A stretch of DNA of 64,000 nucleotides from Aphidius gifuensis (lineage: Eukaryota > Arthropoda > Insecta > Hymenoptera > Braconidae): the NCBI RefSeq assembly GCF_014905175.1, contig NC_057789.1:15242876-15306875 (forward strand), read 5' to 3'. Under the pieces are notes generated by a model, which saw nothing but the letters and a program-made list of their open reading frames with translations, was not told the DNA's origin and searched no databases. A program made the translations under genes and the position numbers. Positions within the stretch are counted from its first letter, which is position 1. Each line of letters starts with the position of its first letter. Positions 46,150-57,442 of the stretch are shown in pieces.

Positions 46150-46310
46150 TTTTATTAGGGGCGATAGAATTTCCAGAGCCGCTTCGTTTGAGCCAAATCC
46201 GAAGTCTTTACGACAATTAGTTTAGAAGTTATGAACGTTTTTTTTTTTTGGGGGATAAATCCAATACTGCGGCTGAGCCTTTCGGCTCCTAGCCTCCGTA
46301 ATAAATTTTC
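46150..46310. repeat. Dispersed repeat with GAGCC/GGCTC hairpin, copy 2
   Basis: Copy of 40435-40590 with the same word order ending in GGCTCCTAGCCTCCGTA. Here the stem is GAGCC-TTTC-GGCTC. It ends about 30 bp before the Lys/Glu-rich open frame of the next gene. Confidence 0.7.
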
Positions 46311-46342
46311 TTTATCAGGCAATAACAGAACATTGGGACAGC

Positions 46343-47498
46343 TTGAATTTGGTTTTAAATGAAGAAAAAACAAAAAAAAGAAAAAAAAAAAAAGAAAATT
46401 CAAAAGAAGAAGAGGAAAATACGGAAGAGGCCGAAGGAAATAATAAAAAACAAGAAAACACAAAAAATGAAGAGGAAAACACGAAAGAAGCAGATAAAAA
46501 TACAAAAGAAGGAAAAGAAAAAACGAAAAATGAAGAAAAAAAAGACCATAAGCCACGTAAAAAAGCACCACGTGAAATTTTATATATTAGTCGGAACATT
46601 CCATTACTTACTGTAAATAAAAGAAAGCTTTCAGGTCCTTGCTAAATTAATTGAACATCATGTCCAAAAGTGGCCTGATCTACAAATATTCAAAAGCTAT
46701 ATAATTAACGAATGGTTCGAAAAAGCACATTTACTATCAAGTTTCGCGAGCATAATTCGGAAAAATAATAAGTCCGAAGCATTTAATAGGTCACTTGTTG
46801 AAAGAATAGGTGGCCTACATCCTGCATTAAGAAATTTTCTTTGTAGGTTCAATAATCAATTTGTTTTGTAAATACTAATTATTGAAAATTTATAAACATA
46901 TTATTCTTCTTATACTAATTTTACAATTTTTATATTATAGTTAATATGCACAATATAATTACCACTGAAGCTGTTCAAATATACCAACCAATACGATTTC
47001 ATAAACGAATCAATCAACCAGATATTGATGAAAGAAATGAGCTGATTGAAAAAGCTCAAAGGCAATTGAAAAATAATGAGTGAGTATCATGTTTTATGTA
47101 TAGCAAATAATCTGCCAAAAGGCTGGATAGAAATATTAATAAGTAATTATTAGATTGTAATTTTTTAATCAAAACTACTTTTTAAAAAATGTACATAATA
47201 ACCATTTGTTGTTAAATTGGTTCATTTACAGAATTAATGTTGAAAACTTTTTATATCAAGTAATGAGTGAAGAAATGCAAGAAGAAATCATGAAAGCACG
47301 GTACAGACAAATGGAAGAGGAATCGAATGCCGAAAAAATGACATCAGAAAGTTCAGTGGAGCTTGTAAGCAAACCAAAGAAATACAAACATGACTACGGA
47401 GGTAAGATAATGCTCTAATTAAAATACAAAATATACAATTTATTTTTATTTTCTTGTTTATAGCAAAACGATGCCGAAAAAAAAAAAAAAAAAATTGA
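46343..47498 (+). CDS. Unrecognised multi-exon gene with Lys/Glu-rich N-terminus
   Basis: Four blocks join in one frame. Exon 46635-46842 has a CTTTCAG acceptor and T|GTAGGT donor. Exon 46941-47079 has an ATTATAG acceptor and GA|GTGAGT donor. Exon 47232-47401 has a TTTACAG acceptor and G|GTAAGA donor. Exon 47464-47498 has a TTTATAG acceptor and TGA stop. Intron lengths are 98, 152 and 62 bp. The protein includes HHVQKWPDLQIFKSYIINEW, EAFNRSLVERIGGLHPALRN, VMSEEMQEEIMKARYRQMEE and ends in KRCRKKKKKN, a nuclear-localisation-like tail. Upstream, 46343-46634 encodes a Lys/Glu/Asn low-complexity stretch in a different phase: the only phase-0 donor would leave a 22 bp intron, so a frameshift or a different first exon is likely. 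No family is recognised. Confidence 0.55.
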
Positions 47499-49551
47499 AC
47501 ATGTGTGTGAAAAATTAAATACATAAATAAAAACACATGTTTTATGTCATCAAAATAAATTAATAAACAAAAGTAACGTGGTCAATAAAATTTATAGATC
47601 AATTTATTTATAAAAAGTCGACTCAAAATACTGTAAAAAATGAGGGTGTTCATTTTATTAATTTATATTTTATATAAATTGAAAAAAAAGGCATGAATTT
47701 TTTATTGATTCTTGATTATAGATAAATCAGATAATTTAAATAAGAATATTCATCTATATACATTATGTGATTCATTTATTGATCACGTTTTAATTTAAAA
47801 ACACTTTTATTTTTTTCGATCACATTATGTGATTATTCTATCAATGTGATCAATAAATAAATCACATAATGTGATCAAAAATATGAATGTGATTTTAAAT
47901 TAAAAATGATTATTTTATTATGATTAGTGTGAGTGCTGTGTGTGTGAGTTTGCAGCTGCGCATTCATTCAGCGAATTTATGATCTAGCTACATTTTGCGT
48001 TCGAATTTTCAATTAAGTATATTATTCTAGTATATGTGTGATTTTTTTCAAGACTTTTTCATCATTTTTTCTATCTGAAAAAAATGGTTGAAATCTCCAT
48101 AAGAGCCAATGTTAAATAATATTTTCGATAACTAATTACAAAAAATTCAACCGATCAACATAAGAAAATAATTATACCGTTGTATTCAGAATGAAAAGAT
48201 CTATCTGTGTACAAAATTTCAGAATTCTCATTATATTTAAAAAAAAAGAGTGATAGCTGCATAACCTCTTTAAAACGCTAATAACTCAGGCACAAAGTGT
48301 CGTAAACCCAAACTGTAAAAACATTTACTATTTAAAATTTTACGTACAATCTCGTAGTATACCTACTGTTCGCGACTTACGCTTTATCCTGTATATATCC
48401 GTTGAAACGAATCATCCCGTGAAATATAAAAAAAATTTATTTTTTAATAACTGAAATGCATTTTTATTTTAACGGTGTACCCCGTAAAAGTCACATATTT
48501 CAAAGCGATCGAAAAAAGTTGAATTTATTGTTACGTGACATCATTTTATTTTTTACATACCACCCCGTAAAAAGTAGAAATTTTTTCCTAAAAAAATAAA
48601 AGCCAGCACACTTTTTTAAACGGTGTACCCCGTAAAAATTATTGTGTTTTCTCTGTATTTATAAAATTCGAATTTTAATATTCGTGCGAAAACTTTTCTT
48701 TGTAACCCACGAAAAAAAACAAACTATCTCGTACAAATTACGGTGTTGTCATCGTGGCCCGGTTTACCGTGGCTACCCCATAATTATTAATAATTTTTAA
48801 GGTATAACTTATCAAAATTTTTGGGGACGTGTACCAAATATACTGCCTATGCTTTTACATGGATAGTTTTTGCGTTGCCAACCCCAAATAACTAAAAAAA
48901 TGGATCTTTCTCGGTGGTTTGTGGCTTATTAATAAAACTTTTTACTAGAGAATCTTATCATTTCGTCTAAGTTATTACATAATAAATCATATTCTTGTAA
49001 TTTAAACAATTTTAATTAGTTTTTATTTTCTCGTAATGACCCCGGCAATAGTGCTTTTTTTGGCAGTTTGCAACACTGGTCTTGACGTCATCTTAATATC
49101 TATTTCATGAATGTATGTATGTGTATCCTGTATGTTAGCTGTGTAAAAGCTAAACATGGATGCTAAGTTTGCTGTTTAAATTTTCCCACTCCAATGCGCT
49201 GTTGCCAGAGCTTCAATGATTCTCATAAAATTGCTAAGAATCGTGTTTTTAGCTTATATTTTTATTAATTACGTGAGATTTCGTCTTATAAGCCCATTTC
49301 ACCCGGATATCAAAAAATTCCTTATTTTTTCTTTTATTATCTATCAGTTTTTGGGAAAGGTGACACTAAAACAAGTATTTTTTTGTTAAGTTCGTAGATA
49401 TTTTCTAACACCTCCTCTCATAAGAGCCCATGTTTAACCTCTTTAAATTATGTCAACTTTGAATAATTATTTAAAAAAAAAAAGTCTTATAACATAAAAA
49501 CTGAATTGACAAAAAAATGCATTATTATTTCATTTATCTAAATTATTAATT
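47499..49551. other. Non-coding region with palindromes and a repeated GTACCCCGTAAAA word
   Basis: About 2 kb without a supported gene. It contains the perfect palindrome ATCACATTATGTGAT and its partner (about 47819-47876), and ACGGTGTACCCCGTAAAA near 48471 and 48619, with a related CACCCCGTAAAA near 48562. Clean TE ends were not found. Confidence 0.5.
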
Positions 49552-50115
49552 TCATAAGCCTCCCATCAGTTCATCAGCTTCCCCGGCATTTTCTTGATGA
49601 TTTTGAGGTTGATCATTGGCTAGAGCCAATGGATCATCTTCTTGACCTGCTTCTTGACCATCGTTAACCTCAAAATCATCTCTGATCAAGTTGATGTCGA
49701 AGGCCTCGAATGCCGGTAAAGCTGGAAGCTCGAGTCCCTCTTTTAAGGGCTTCATCCTCCAGGAGATGAAGCTCTGCTCGGACTTCCGCATGACGGTTCA
49801 CAATCATTTCGTGGCGACGAGCCCTTCTTTTGTGTTCTCGTTGCCGCTGACGGTCAAAAGCCTCAACGTTGAATGGACCCTTTAAAATATATATATAAAT
49901 TTACAATAAATAAAATATAAATATAAAGATGAAAATAAATATAAAAATAAATAATTAATAAAAGTTTTACTTACTGGTCTGTTCATGGCCATTTTTTTTT
50001 TATAAAATTGAATAAATAAATTTTTTTTAACCACGTTTTGCAACTGATGCTTTAATAAATTGGCGTGGCTTGATGAGCTCACGGATGCCGAGTTTTGTAC
50101 AGAACTTGACGTCAT
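49552..50115 (-). CDS. Two-exon gene of unknown function, coiled and acidic
   Basis: Exon 1 (50115-49975) starts MTSSSVQNSASVSSSSH, continues through KHQLQNVVKKN to MAMNRP, and ends at CCA|GTAAGT. Exon 2 starts at 49879 after TTTTAAAG, in phase, with GPFNVEAFDRQRQREHKRRA and RRHEMIVNRHAEVRAELHLL. Near 49745 the frame ends in ALKRGTRASS..., stopping near 49680, whereas the adjacent frame continues as an acidic tail (EAFDINLIRDDFEVNDG to ADELMGGL) to 49552. One base at CTTAAAAGAG decides between them. The middle is a basic helix likely to coil. The product is about 115-155 aa. I do not recognise the family. Confidence 0.5.
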
Positions 50116-50159
50116 GACGGTTGAACGAGGAATGAAAGAGACAACGATCAAAATAATCC

Positions 50160-50392
50160 GGATCGGTAAGGTAACTTTCTTCCTCTTTTTTGAAGAGACA
50201 GTCGGTAGATGGCCATAGTTTCTAATGTCTATTTTTATTATTATATTTTTATTATTACATTATTTTTACTGTAATTCATTTATTTACTTGGTTCCTATAT
50301 ATATGTATTATATATTATTCAAAATAAAAACTATTATTATATAAATTAACAACAAAAAAAAATAATACTGACAAAAATTTTATAGAAAAAAG
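50160..50392. other. Short AT-rich spacer
   Basis: After a CGGATCGGTAAGGTAAC patch the DNA becomes AT-rich with TATATA runs. Nothing else is visible. Confidence 0.35.
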
Positions 50393-51010
50393 ATGTCTCT
50401 TGGAGTGGCAGCACTGGTACATGACATTATTTTATTTAGCTTTTAATTATATTTAGCTTTTAATTATTGGAGAAATAACCTGAATAACTATTCAATGTTT
50501 ATATCAAATTGAATGAAACAAAATTACTGTTTGTTATTGTCACATTGTGTGTGTTCCAAATATTATCGTAAAGTCTGGGGAATTACATAGAGGATTTTAT
50601 CAATTTCGTCATTATTTCTGTTTTTAGCCATTTGTCGGTATTATTGGGTGAAACTCAATGGAATTGGTTTATTAACAGTTAGCCGACAAGTAATGGGCCG
50701 AAAAAAAACAATGATTGGGTGCATTCTTTTCCTTAATCAAAAATTTTTTTTCGCTTTGCAATTTCGCCCTGTAATACCGACAAATAGCTAGAAACAGAAA
50801 CAATGACAAAAGTGATAAAATTCTCTATGCAATATCCCAGGCTAATGTCTAGTACGACCTATGACAATAACAAACAAGTACCACAAGTCAATTTTCTATT
50901 TATTTCAGTTTGACATAAACATTTAACTGCCATTCAGGTTATGCTTTTAATAATTGAAACCGAAAAAAAAAATAATGACATGTGCCAGTACTGCCACTAC
51001 AAGAGACAGC
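50393..51010. mobile_element. Foldback/MITE of about 618 bp
   Basis: The left end GTCTCTTGGAGTGGCAGCAC (from 50395) pairs with the complement GTAGTGCCACT-type sequence at 50985-51009 (AGTACTGCCACTACAAGAGAC). The inner region pairs loosely, including ATTTGTCGGTATTA with TAATACCGACAAAT and GATAAAATTCTC with GAGGATTTTATC. No coding capacity. Confidence 0.75.
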
Positions 51011-51042
51011 TCTTTTTGCTTTGAAATTTTAGTCAGTATTAC

Positions 51043-51207
51043 AGCAGTCCGATTCACAGGGCATATTTTTTACAATTTTGGGCTTTTTTTGCCGCTGATG
51101 GCGCTTGTAAATTTTTTTTTATATAGATTTTACATACAAAAGCTTTACAAGCGCCGCCAGTGGAGGAAAAAAGCCCTAAATTGTAATGCTCTGTGAATTG
51201 GACTGCA
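51043..51207. mobile_element. Small MITE, palindromic, about 165 bp
   Basis: GCAGTCCGATTCACAGGGCA pairs with TGCTCTGTGAATTGGACTGC. Inner words GGGCTTTTTTTGCCGCTGAT, GGCGCTTGTAAA and their complements (TTTACAAGCGCCGCCAGTGG, AAAAAAGCCC) form the stem. The same family recurs inside the element at 60.9-61.15 kb; the peptide-like frames in both places are readings of this repeat. Confidence 0.75.
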
Positions 51208-51949
51208 GGGCGAAATTGCAAAGCCAAAAAAAAGTTTTAATGAAAGGAATACACCTATTGTAATCAAGTTGTATAATAGATTGTAATTATTTAATTGAAA
51301 TTAAACTAAATGTCACTAAATGTTACTAAATTCCAATTTAAGTTCTATGGCGCATGCGCTTATATTTTATTTAAATTCCCCGGTCCAGCCCGTTTATGTG
51401 TGTATATTAGTGTGTTTATAGTGTGTATATTAGTAATCAGGAAATTGATTTTAAATATTTATTCAATGAATTGAAAAAAATTTGACTTCTGAAAGGTGTT
51501 ATGAATGATCTCCCTTAAGTACAAGCCATGATGTATGATACATGTATGATTTTTATGTATAATACAGTAGTATGATACTTTCCTAACCCTGACGTTTGTC
51601 AGACAGACCACACCCTTTTTCCGTGTCGCCATTGACATTGACGCGTCGCACTTAGGATAACGTTTTGACATTCGCGTGATAATTTTAATGTGTTTTATTG
51701 TTTATAGAATAGTTTATTAAATATATTAAAGTGATTCACATCTATCTGCCAAAATATTATTTTATGTTAGAAACTTTTTAATTTAATTTTGTTGATAATT
51801 ATTCGTTTGTGTATGTTATTCCCGGTTTGACGTTTATCTAACCTATCTTTTTTTGTCCATATTTCCTACTTCCTATCTTTATCTTATTTTCCAAGTTCCT
51901 TCATAAATTTCAGGTTAATTCTTCATATTTTTTTTTCAGGATTTTTACT
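51208..51949. other. Non-coding DNA upstream of the Helitron array
   Basis: Mixed AT-rich DNA with TGTGTATATTAGTGTG words near 51403-51433 and a TACATGTATGATTTT patch near 51530. I see no supported gene. The 5' end of the Helitron should lie here or within the array, but no unambiguous terminus is visible. Confidence 0.4.
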
Positions 51950-52202
51950 TCTTTCGAGAAAGTTTTATTAACCTTGTCAAGAGTTTTTCTCTTTTTAGAA
52001 GGATTCATTTCCTTGACAAGAGTATTTTTTCTTCTTCTCCCGAGAAAGTTTCATTAACCTTGTCAAGAGTTTTTCTCTTTTTAGAAGGATTCATTTCCTT
52101 GACAAGAGTATTTTTTTCTTCTTGTTCCAAGAAAGTTTTATTAACCTTGTCAAGAGTTTTTTTTCTTTTTAGAAGGATTCATTTCCTTGACAAGAGTATA
52201 TT
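51950..52202. repeat. Three-copy hairpin tandem array just upstream of the Helitron gene
   Basis: The period is 86-87 bp (ACCTTGTCAAGAG at 51971, 52057 and 52144). Within each unit CTTGTCAAGAG and CTTGACAAGAG lie about 40 bp apart, and CTTGTCAAG is the exact complement of CTTGACAAG, so every unit forms a short stem. Copies are nearly identical. The array ends 95 bp before the first ATG and could be subterminal or promoter sequence of the element. Confidence 0.8.
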
Positions 52203-52297
52203 TCAAAACGTCTTAATTATATAAAATTAAATATATATTAAAAAATTTGAGTTGTAATTCTTTTTATATACATATAATTTTTTCAACTAGAAAAAAA

Positions 52298-53545
52298 ATG
52301 TCTGACTTCGATCAATCCGAATTCGATAGTAGAATCGTTTTGAGTTCTGATTCATAGCTGAGAGATGAGGAAATTGACTTTTTCGCCAATTTATTGCATG
52401 AAAAATTCAATTATGAGTTTATACGCTGTTGGGCTTTCCACCATGCTGATCTCGTAGTAAAAATACCGACTAATAGAAAACATATTCAAACTTTACATTC
52501 AGCAGCTTTAGATATTGCTCATCCGAGAGCATATGAAATGATCGGCGGTCATTGGATATGTAGTTATTATGATGGTGATTTGATTCATATTTATGATTCC
52601 TTCAACAATTTACAATTAGATGATCAAATTTTGAAAAGCTTGCGGATGTTATATGGCAATGCATTTGATGAAGAAACTGTAGAATTTCACAGAGTACAGA
52701 AACAAACTAACGGTAATGATTGTGGAGTGTTTGCTATTGCAAATGCAGTAACTCTTGCATTAGGCGGAAACCCCGAAATGACCACATATAGGCCATATAG
52801 AGTTCAAGACATGCGTACCCATTTATTATCAATGTTTGAACTTCGCGATATTTTACCTTTTCCTCGATCAAATATTCATAGTTCAACTAATAATAAGCTG
52901 AGAGATGACGAGAATACTTTAGAGAAAAAAAATATCAAAGTACCTACTTTTCTGCCAAATATCCAAACTTCTAAAAGAAAATGCCTGACTAATGGTGACG
53001 TTTTGTTAAATACTAAAGGATATAATTGTGGCCAAAAGCGCATTTGTAAACGAAAGATTATACAGATTCCAAGTATTTCAGAAGAATCTAAAAACAGAAT
53101 TGGAGGGAATCAAAGATTAAACGGAGACCACATACTGTTCTTTGGAAAGTTGCTATCTGGTTGTTCTGATTATGTACCGCAAGATACTTTATATATCCAA
53201 AATTTAGATAAAATTCAAGCCATTCCAAAAACTATACAAATCCTCCATAGCAGAGGCGCTTCTGGCCCAATGACTGATCACTGGGTTTGCAGTTATTACG
53301 ATGGTAAAAATATTCATATTTATGATTCATTAAACATTCATATACTCCATAATGATTATCAAATGTATTTACAACGTTTATTTCCATTTTATACAGTTGA
53401 ACAAAACAATGTGTGGTTTCCAAGAGTTCATCAACAACAAAATGCTGATGATTGTCGTGTGCTGGCTATTGCATTTGGAGTTTCTTTATAATTTCGTCAT
53501 AAACCTGAAACTATTGAATATGAGTATGACAATTTCAGAAAGCAT
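52298..53545 (+). pseudogene. Helitron polyprotein part 1: tandem C48/Ulp1-type cysteine protease domains
   Basis: Numbering from the ATG at 52298. Domain 1 has His85 (GGHWICSYYDGD), Asp100 (HIYDSFN) and Cys142 (GNDCGVFAIAN), the catalytic set of Ulp1/C48 peptidases. Domain 2 repeats the plan: His328 (DHWVCSYYDGK), HIYDSLN, and Cys386 in DDCRVLAIAF, where the usual Gly after Cys is Arg. After each Cys a similar tail follows (RVQDMRTHLLSMF and YDNFRKHLLNMF), so the whole domain was duplicated. A TAG at codon 20 and a TAA at 53489-53491 interrupt the frame, which continues in phase into the next part. The likely substrates are unknown; in Helitrons this domain is an accessory. Confidence 0.8.
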
Positions 53546-56500
53546 TTGCTCAATATGTTCAAAACCCAGATAATAACTCCTTTTCCGATGACTAAGCATA
53601 GCGATCCACCACTTCCACTACCACTGGAAGAGATAGTAAAAAAAGAACATACAGCATATTTAAAACGAACACGCTTAGACAACAATGCTCAAACAGCGAC
53701 TATTCAAAGTAAAAAAAAAAACGTATCGAAACAGCCTCAAATCTTGAAAAGTGAGCTACCAAAAGACGATAATACATATGTTCTGTTTAAATCTTCAATA
53801 GAAATATATATTCAAAATCTTACATATGAAATTCTGGTTGAGTCTATCGACAATCTTACAAACGAAACAGAAGCCAGGCTCAGAGCTGGAAAAATGGTCA
53901 AGTGGTGTATGCAAGCAAGGAAAAATTATTATTCTGTCCAATTTAAAACTCTTCAAAGAATGATAAAAATGGCAGATTCACGTTTAAAAAATATGATTGA
54001 TGATTCTGACATTGAGAATTTATGTGGAGACCCAGAGCATACCTCATCTTCTGAACCATATTTTTATGATCGATCATACAATTTTAATTATGAATCAGAA
54101 AAACCAAAACAAGTAAATGCTATATCAGTAAAAAGAGGGCATGAAGACAACGAACAAAATGAAATGATAATGGAAATCAAAAAGCAAAAAAAGTTTTCAG
54201 AGACTTTTGTTATAAATCCACAAGGTCAAGCAGTCAATATATTACCAATTGACACAAATAAAAAAGGTGTAAAATTTTGGAGCTGTGATTCTATTTGCAC
54301 AGTATTGAAAGACCAAAAACTTTTTAATCTCTATAAAAATTTTCTCCAAATTTTAGTAACTCAGACGTTGTCAAGTTGTCCAAAATTTCTACAACAATGT
54401 TTTATTACGCATTCAGAAGATAAGTTAGGTCATTCATTTAGCTGTTATAGCAGTGAATATCCATGTAAATCAATCAGCTTCTCTCTGCATCTTTTATCAC
54501 CTCATTTCTCATCAATAAGGTCAATGTTACGATGTTTATACAGATTAAATGAATATTATAGAAAATTACTGAAATTAAGTCATGATTTCCGAAAATCAGA
54601 TATTCCTCCAACATGTATACTAAACAATTTACAGGACGGTAATGTTCCCGAAGAAATTAGAGAGCTATCAAACTATAAAGTAATGTTGATTCAACAAGCA
54701 AAAGCTTTTCAAGTAGTTCAAAGAGCTGGGACTGTACAAAAAAAAGATATGCCACATTCTTCAAGATATCAAATATCTAAGGGGCAGTGTTTTCATTTAC
54801 CTCTACCACTTTCAGAAACTTTGGGAAAGCTAGCTTCAAAATTCGACCCAATCAATACAAACTATGAGCTATATATACTAGTACGAAGTATTCCTACAAA
54901 AGCTAAAATTGTTCGGCAAAATTTAGTAAATTTAGAAAAAGTATTCAAAGCTTTACAATGGTTACGTTTAAACAATCTATTATATAAAGACATTGTATTG
55001 CCAGACTCTGCTGAAGAGTTAATTCAATATTTAGAAAAAAAGGATGTTGAATATTTTGTTGAAACGAATGTCTCAGAAAACTTTGAAAATAATGAAGAAG
55101 CATTAGAAAACAATACTAGTACTGAAAAAAATAATATCGAAAATCCAGCTGAAGCTAATGCTCTCATCCGAAGTTCTAAAAGTAGAGAAACTACATTAAC
55201 TGCCAGTGATGTTTTACAAAGCTCTAGCCAACATGTAGAAAAAAAGGATGTTGAATATTTTGTTGAAACGAATGTCTCAGAAAACTTCGAAAATAATGAA
55301 GAAGCATTAGAAAACAATACTAGTACTGAAAAAAATAATATCGAAAATCCAGCTGGAGCTAATGCTTTCATTCAAAGTTCTGAAAGTAGAGAAACTACAT
55401 TAACTGCCAGTGATGTTTTACAAAGCTCTAGCCAACATGTAGCTGAGCAAAATTCTCAATCTCTTGACAGTGTAGAAACTACATTAACAGTCAGTGATAT
55501 TTTACATAGTTCTAGTCAACGTGTACCTAAACAAAATTCTCAATCTCTCGACAGTGTAGAAACTACACTAACAGTCAGTGATATTTTACATAGTTCTAGT
55601 CAACGTGTACCTAAACAAAATTCCCAGTCTTCTACATGTTCTACATATTCTAAAAGTTCTAAAAGTTCTAAAAGTGGAAAAACAGCATCAACTGCCAGTG
55701 ATGTTTCACAGGATTATAGTCTAGATAAACAAGGTGCTTTTCAGTGTTCTAAAAGTGCTTATATCAATGACAGCAAAACAAAATCTGAACAAGATGAAAT
55801 AATACACTCTAATCATAGTTTATCAAAATACTTAGAAAATGATAATGATGAACTCCTTCTTTTAGCGAACGCCAATGATTGTGGTCAGAATGATAAAACT
55901 GCTATAAAAACTCAACATAGTTCCAATGATGACGAAACTGATAATGAAAGCCTAGGTGCACTTATTTCTGGTAAGAAAATTGAAAAAATTATCACCGAGT
56001 ATGCAAATAAAAATTTTCAGCCAGATCTAAATGCAGAGGATAAAAATGAAACAGAGAATTTGAAGAAAAGAGCTATGCTTACTCAAATAGATCATTCAGA
56101 ATTAAACTACGAACAATATACAATATATCCTTTGTACGATAAACGAATAAATCAAACAGCTACAGACATTTATCAAATGTTGAAAATTCAAGACGATTCA
56201 TTGGATTCACGAGTAAAAACTTCCGATTTGCAGTGCTTTCCAAACCTATATCCTCGAGGGATAAATGGACAGTGCCAAGACCGAGCTAAGCAGGTTCGCG
56301 ATCATGATTTTATAAAGCAAAAACTCTGTTCCCTTAAGCCACGATTCAGACTAGACCAGCAATATATATTTTATTTATTACAAAATGATAATATTCGAAA
56401 ATTAAAGTCGGGAATTTATCACATGTTAAATGTTACAAATCCACGTGACAGTTATACTGTAAAAAATTATTTAAACAAATTAAGTGAGGGTCTGTTAGAA

Positions 56501-57442
56501 AGTGAGTTAAGCTCTATATTTGAGCGTCTCCCAAACACAGAACAATTTTGGAAAAAGCCAAGAAATAATCTTAGGTGTATGATAAGAGAATATGGTCCAG
56601 CTACATGGTTTCTTACTCTAAGTCCAGCAGAGTATTTATGTGATGATTTGATTCAATATGTTCGTGAAATTAATGCTCCATTCTTAGACAAGATGTTACC
56701 GGGTCAAGTAATTGCTGCAGATCCTGTGTCAGTTTCTCGCTACATGGATCAAAAATTTCATGCCATGTTAGATTCCCTTAACTCAAAAAGTAATCCACTT
56801 GGAAAAATTAGTCATTATTTTTGGCGACGGGAATATCAAGGCCGTGGTATTCAACATTTCCATATATTATTATGGGTTGATAATGCGCCTATGATAGGTG
56901 CAAACGAAATTGAAGAAATAGTTGAGTTTATACAAAAATATGTGACTTGCAAAATACCAAATAAAAATTTGGCACCATTATTGCATCGTAGGGTAACGAC
57001 TCATCAAAATCATCATCATAATGGTTATTGTATGAGGTCATCAAAAAATAAATACGGAAAAACGATTAAACGCTGTCGATTTGGATTTCCTAGACCTGTT
57101 ACCGAGACATTTGTCTTACATGATCCAGCAATCGCAATCGCAAACCACAGACATTCACGGTCTAAGAATAAACTATATGATCTCCCTAGAACCGAAGATG
57201 AAGGGAATATTAATGATTATAATTCTGTTATTCTTACAGTTTGGGAAGGGAATGTGGATATTCAATATGTAGGTGAAACTTCCTCAGCCCTAACAGGGTA
57301 TGTTACAAAATATATAACGAAACATGAGCGATCAAAAACTCAAGCGATGGTCAATGATATTAACTCCACAGCACCATTGCTCACCAGATTATGGAATTTT
57401 GCTTTTCAAAGTTTAAATAATAGAGAAATTGGAGCTCTTTAA
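53546..57442 (+). pseudogene. Helitron polyprotein part 2: linker and Rep (HUH) nuclease
   Basis: An uninterrupted 1,298-codon stretch. The first two thirds are polar linker with Ser/Asn/Glu-rich repeats. The last third is the Helitron N-terminal-like Rep region: LQCFPNLYPRG, the HUH motif in QHFHILLWV (His at 56855 and 56861), and the paired catalytic tyrosines in GYVTKYITKH (codons at 57299 and 57311). A zinc-binding cluster (CK, HR, HH, RCRFGFPRP) lies between. These residues nick and join single strands during transposition. The part ends at a TAA (57440-57442); the same frame continues beyond it. Confidence 0.85.
55034..55625 (+). repeat. Nested coding repeats in the Helitron linker
   Basis: A 204 bp (68-codon) unit starting EKKDVEYFVETNVSENFENN occurs twice (55034 and 55238), nearly identical. 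It is followed by an 84 bp (28-codon) unit with NSQSLDSVETTLTVSDILHS repeated to 55625, the last copy partial. Both periods are multiples of three, so the frame is kept. The residues are acidic and Ser/Asn-rich, probably disordered. Confidence 0.85.

Noticed and set aside
46155..46616. Long Phe/Leu-rich minus-strand frames opposite 46343-46645.
   Set aside because: They are the antisense of the Lys/Glu-rich stretch on the plus strand.
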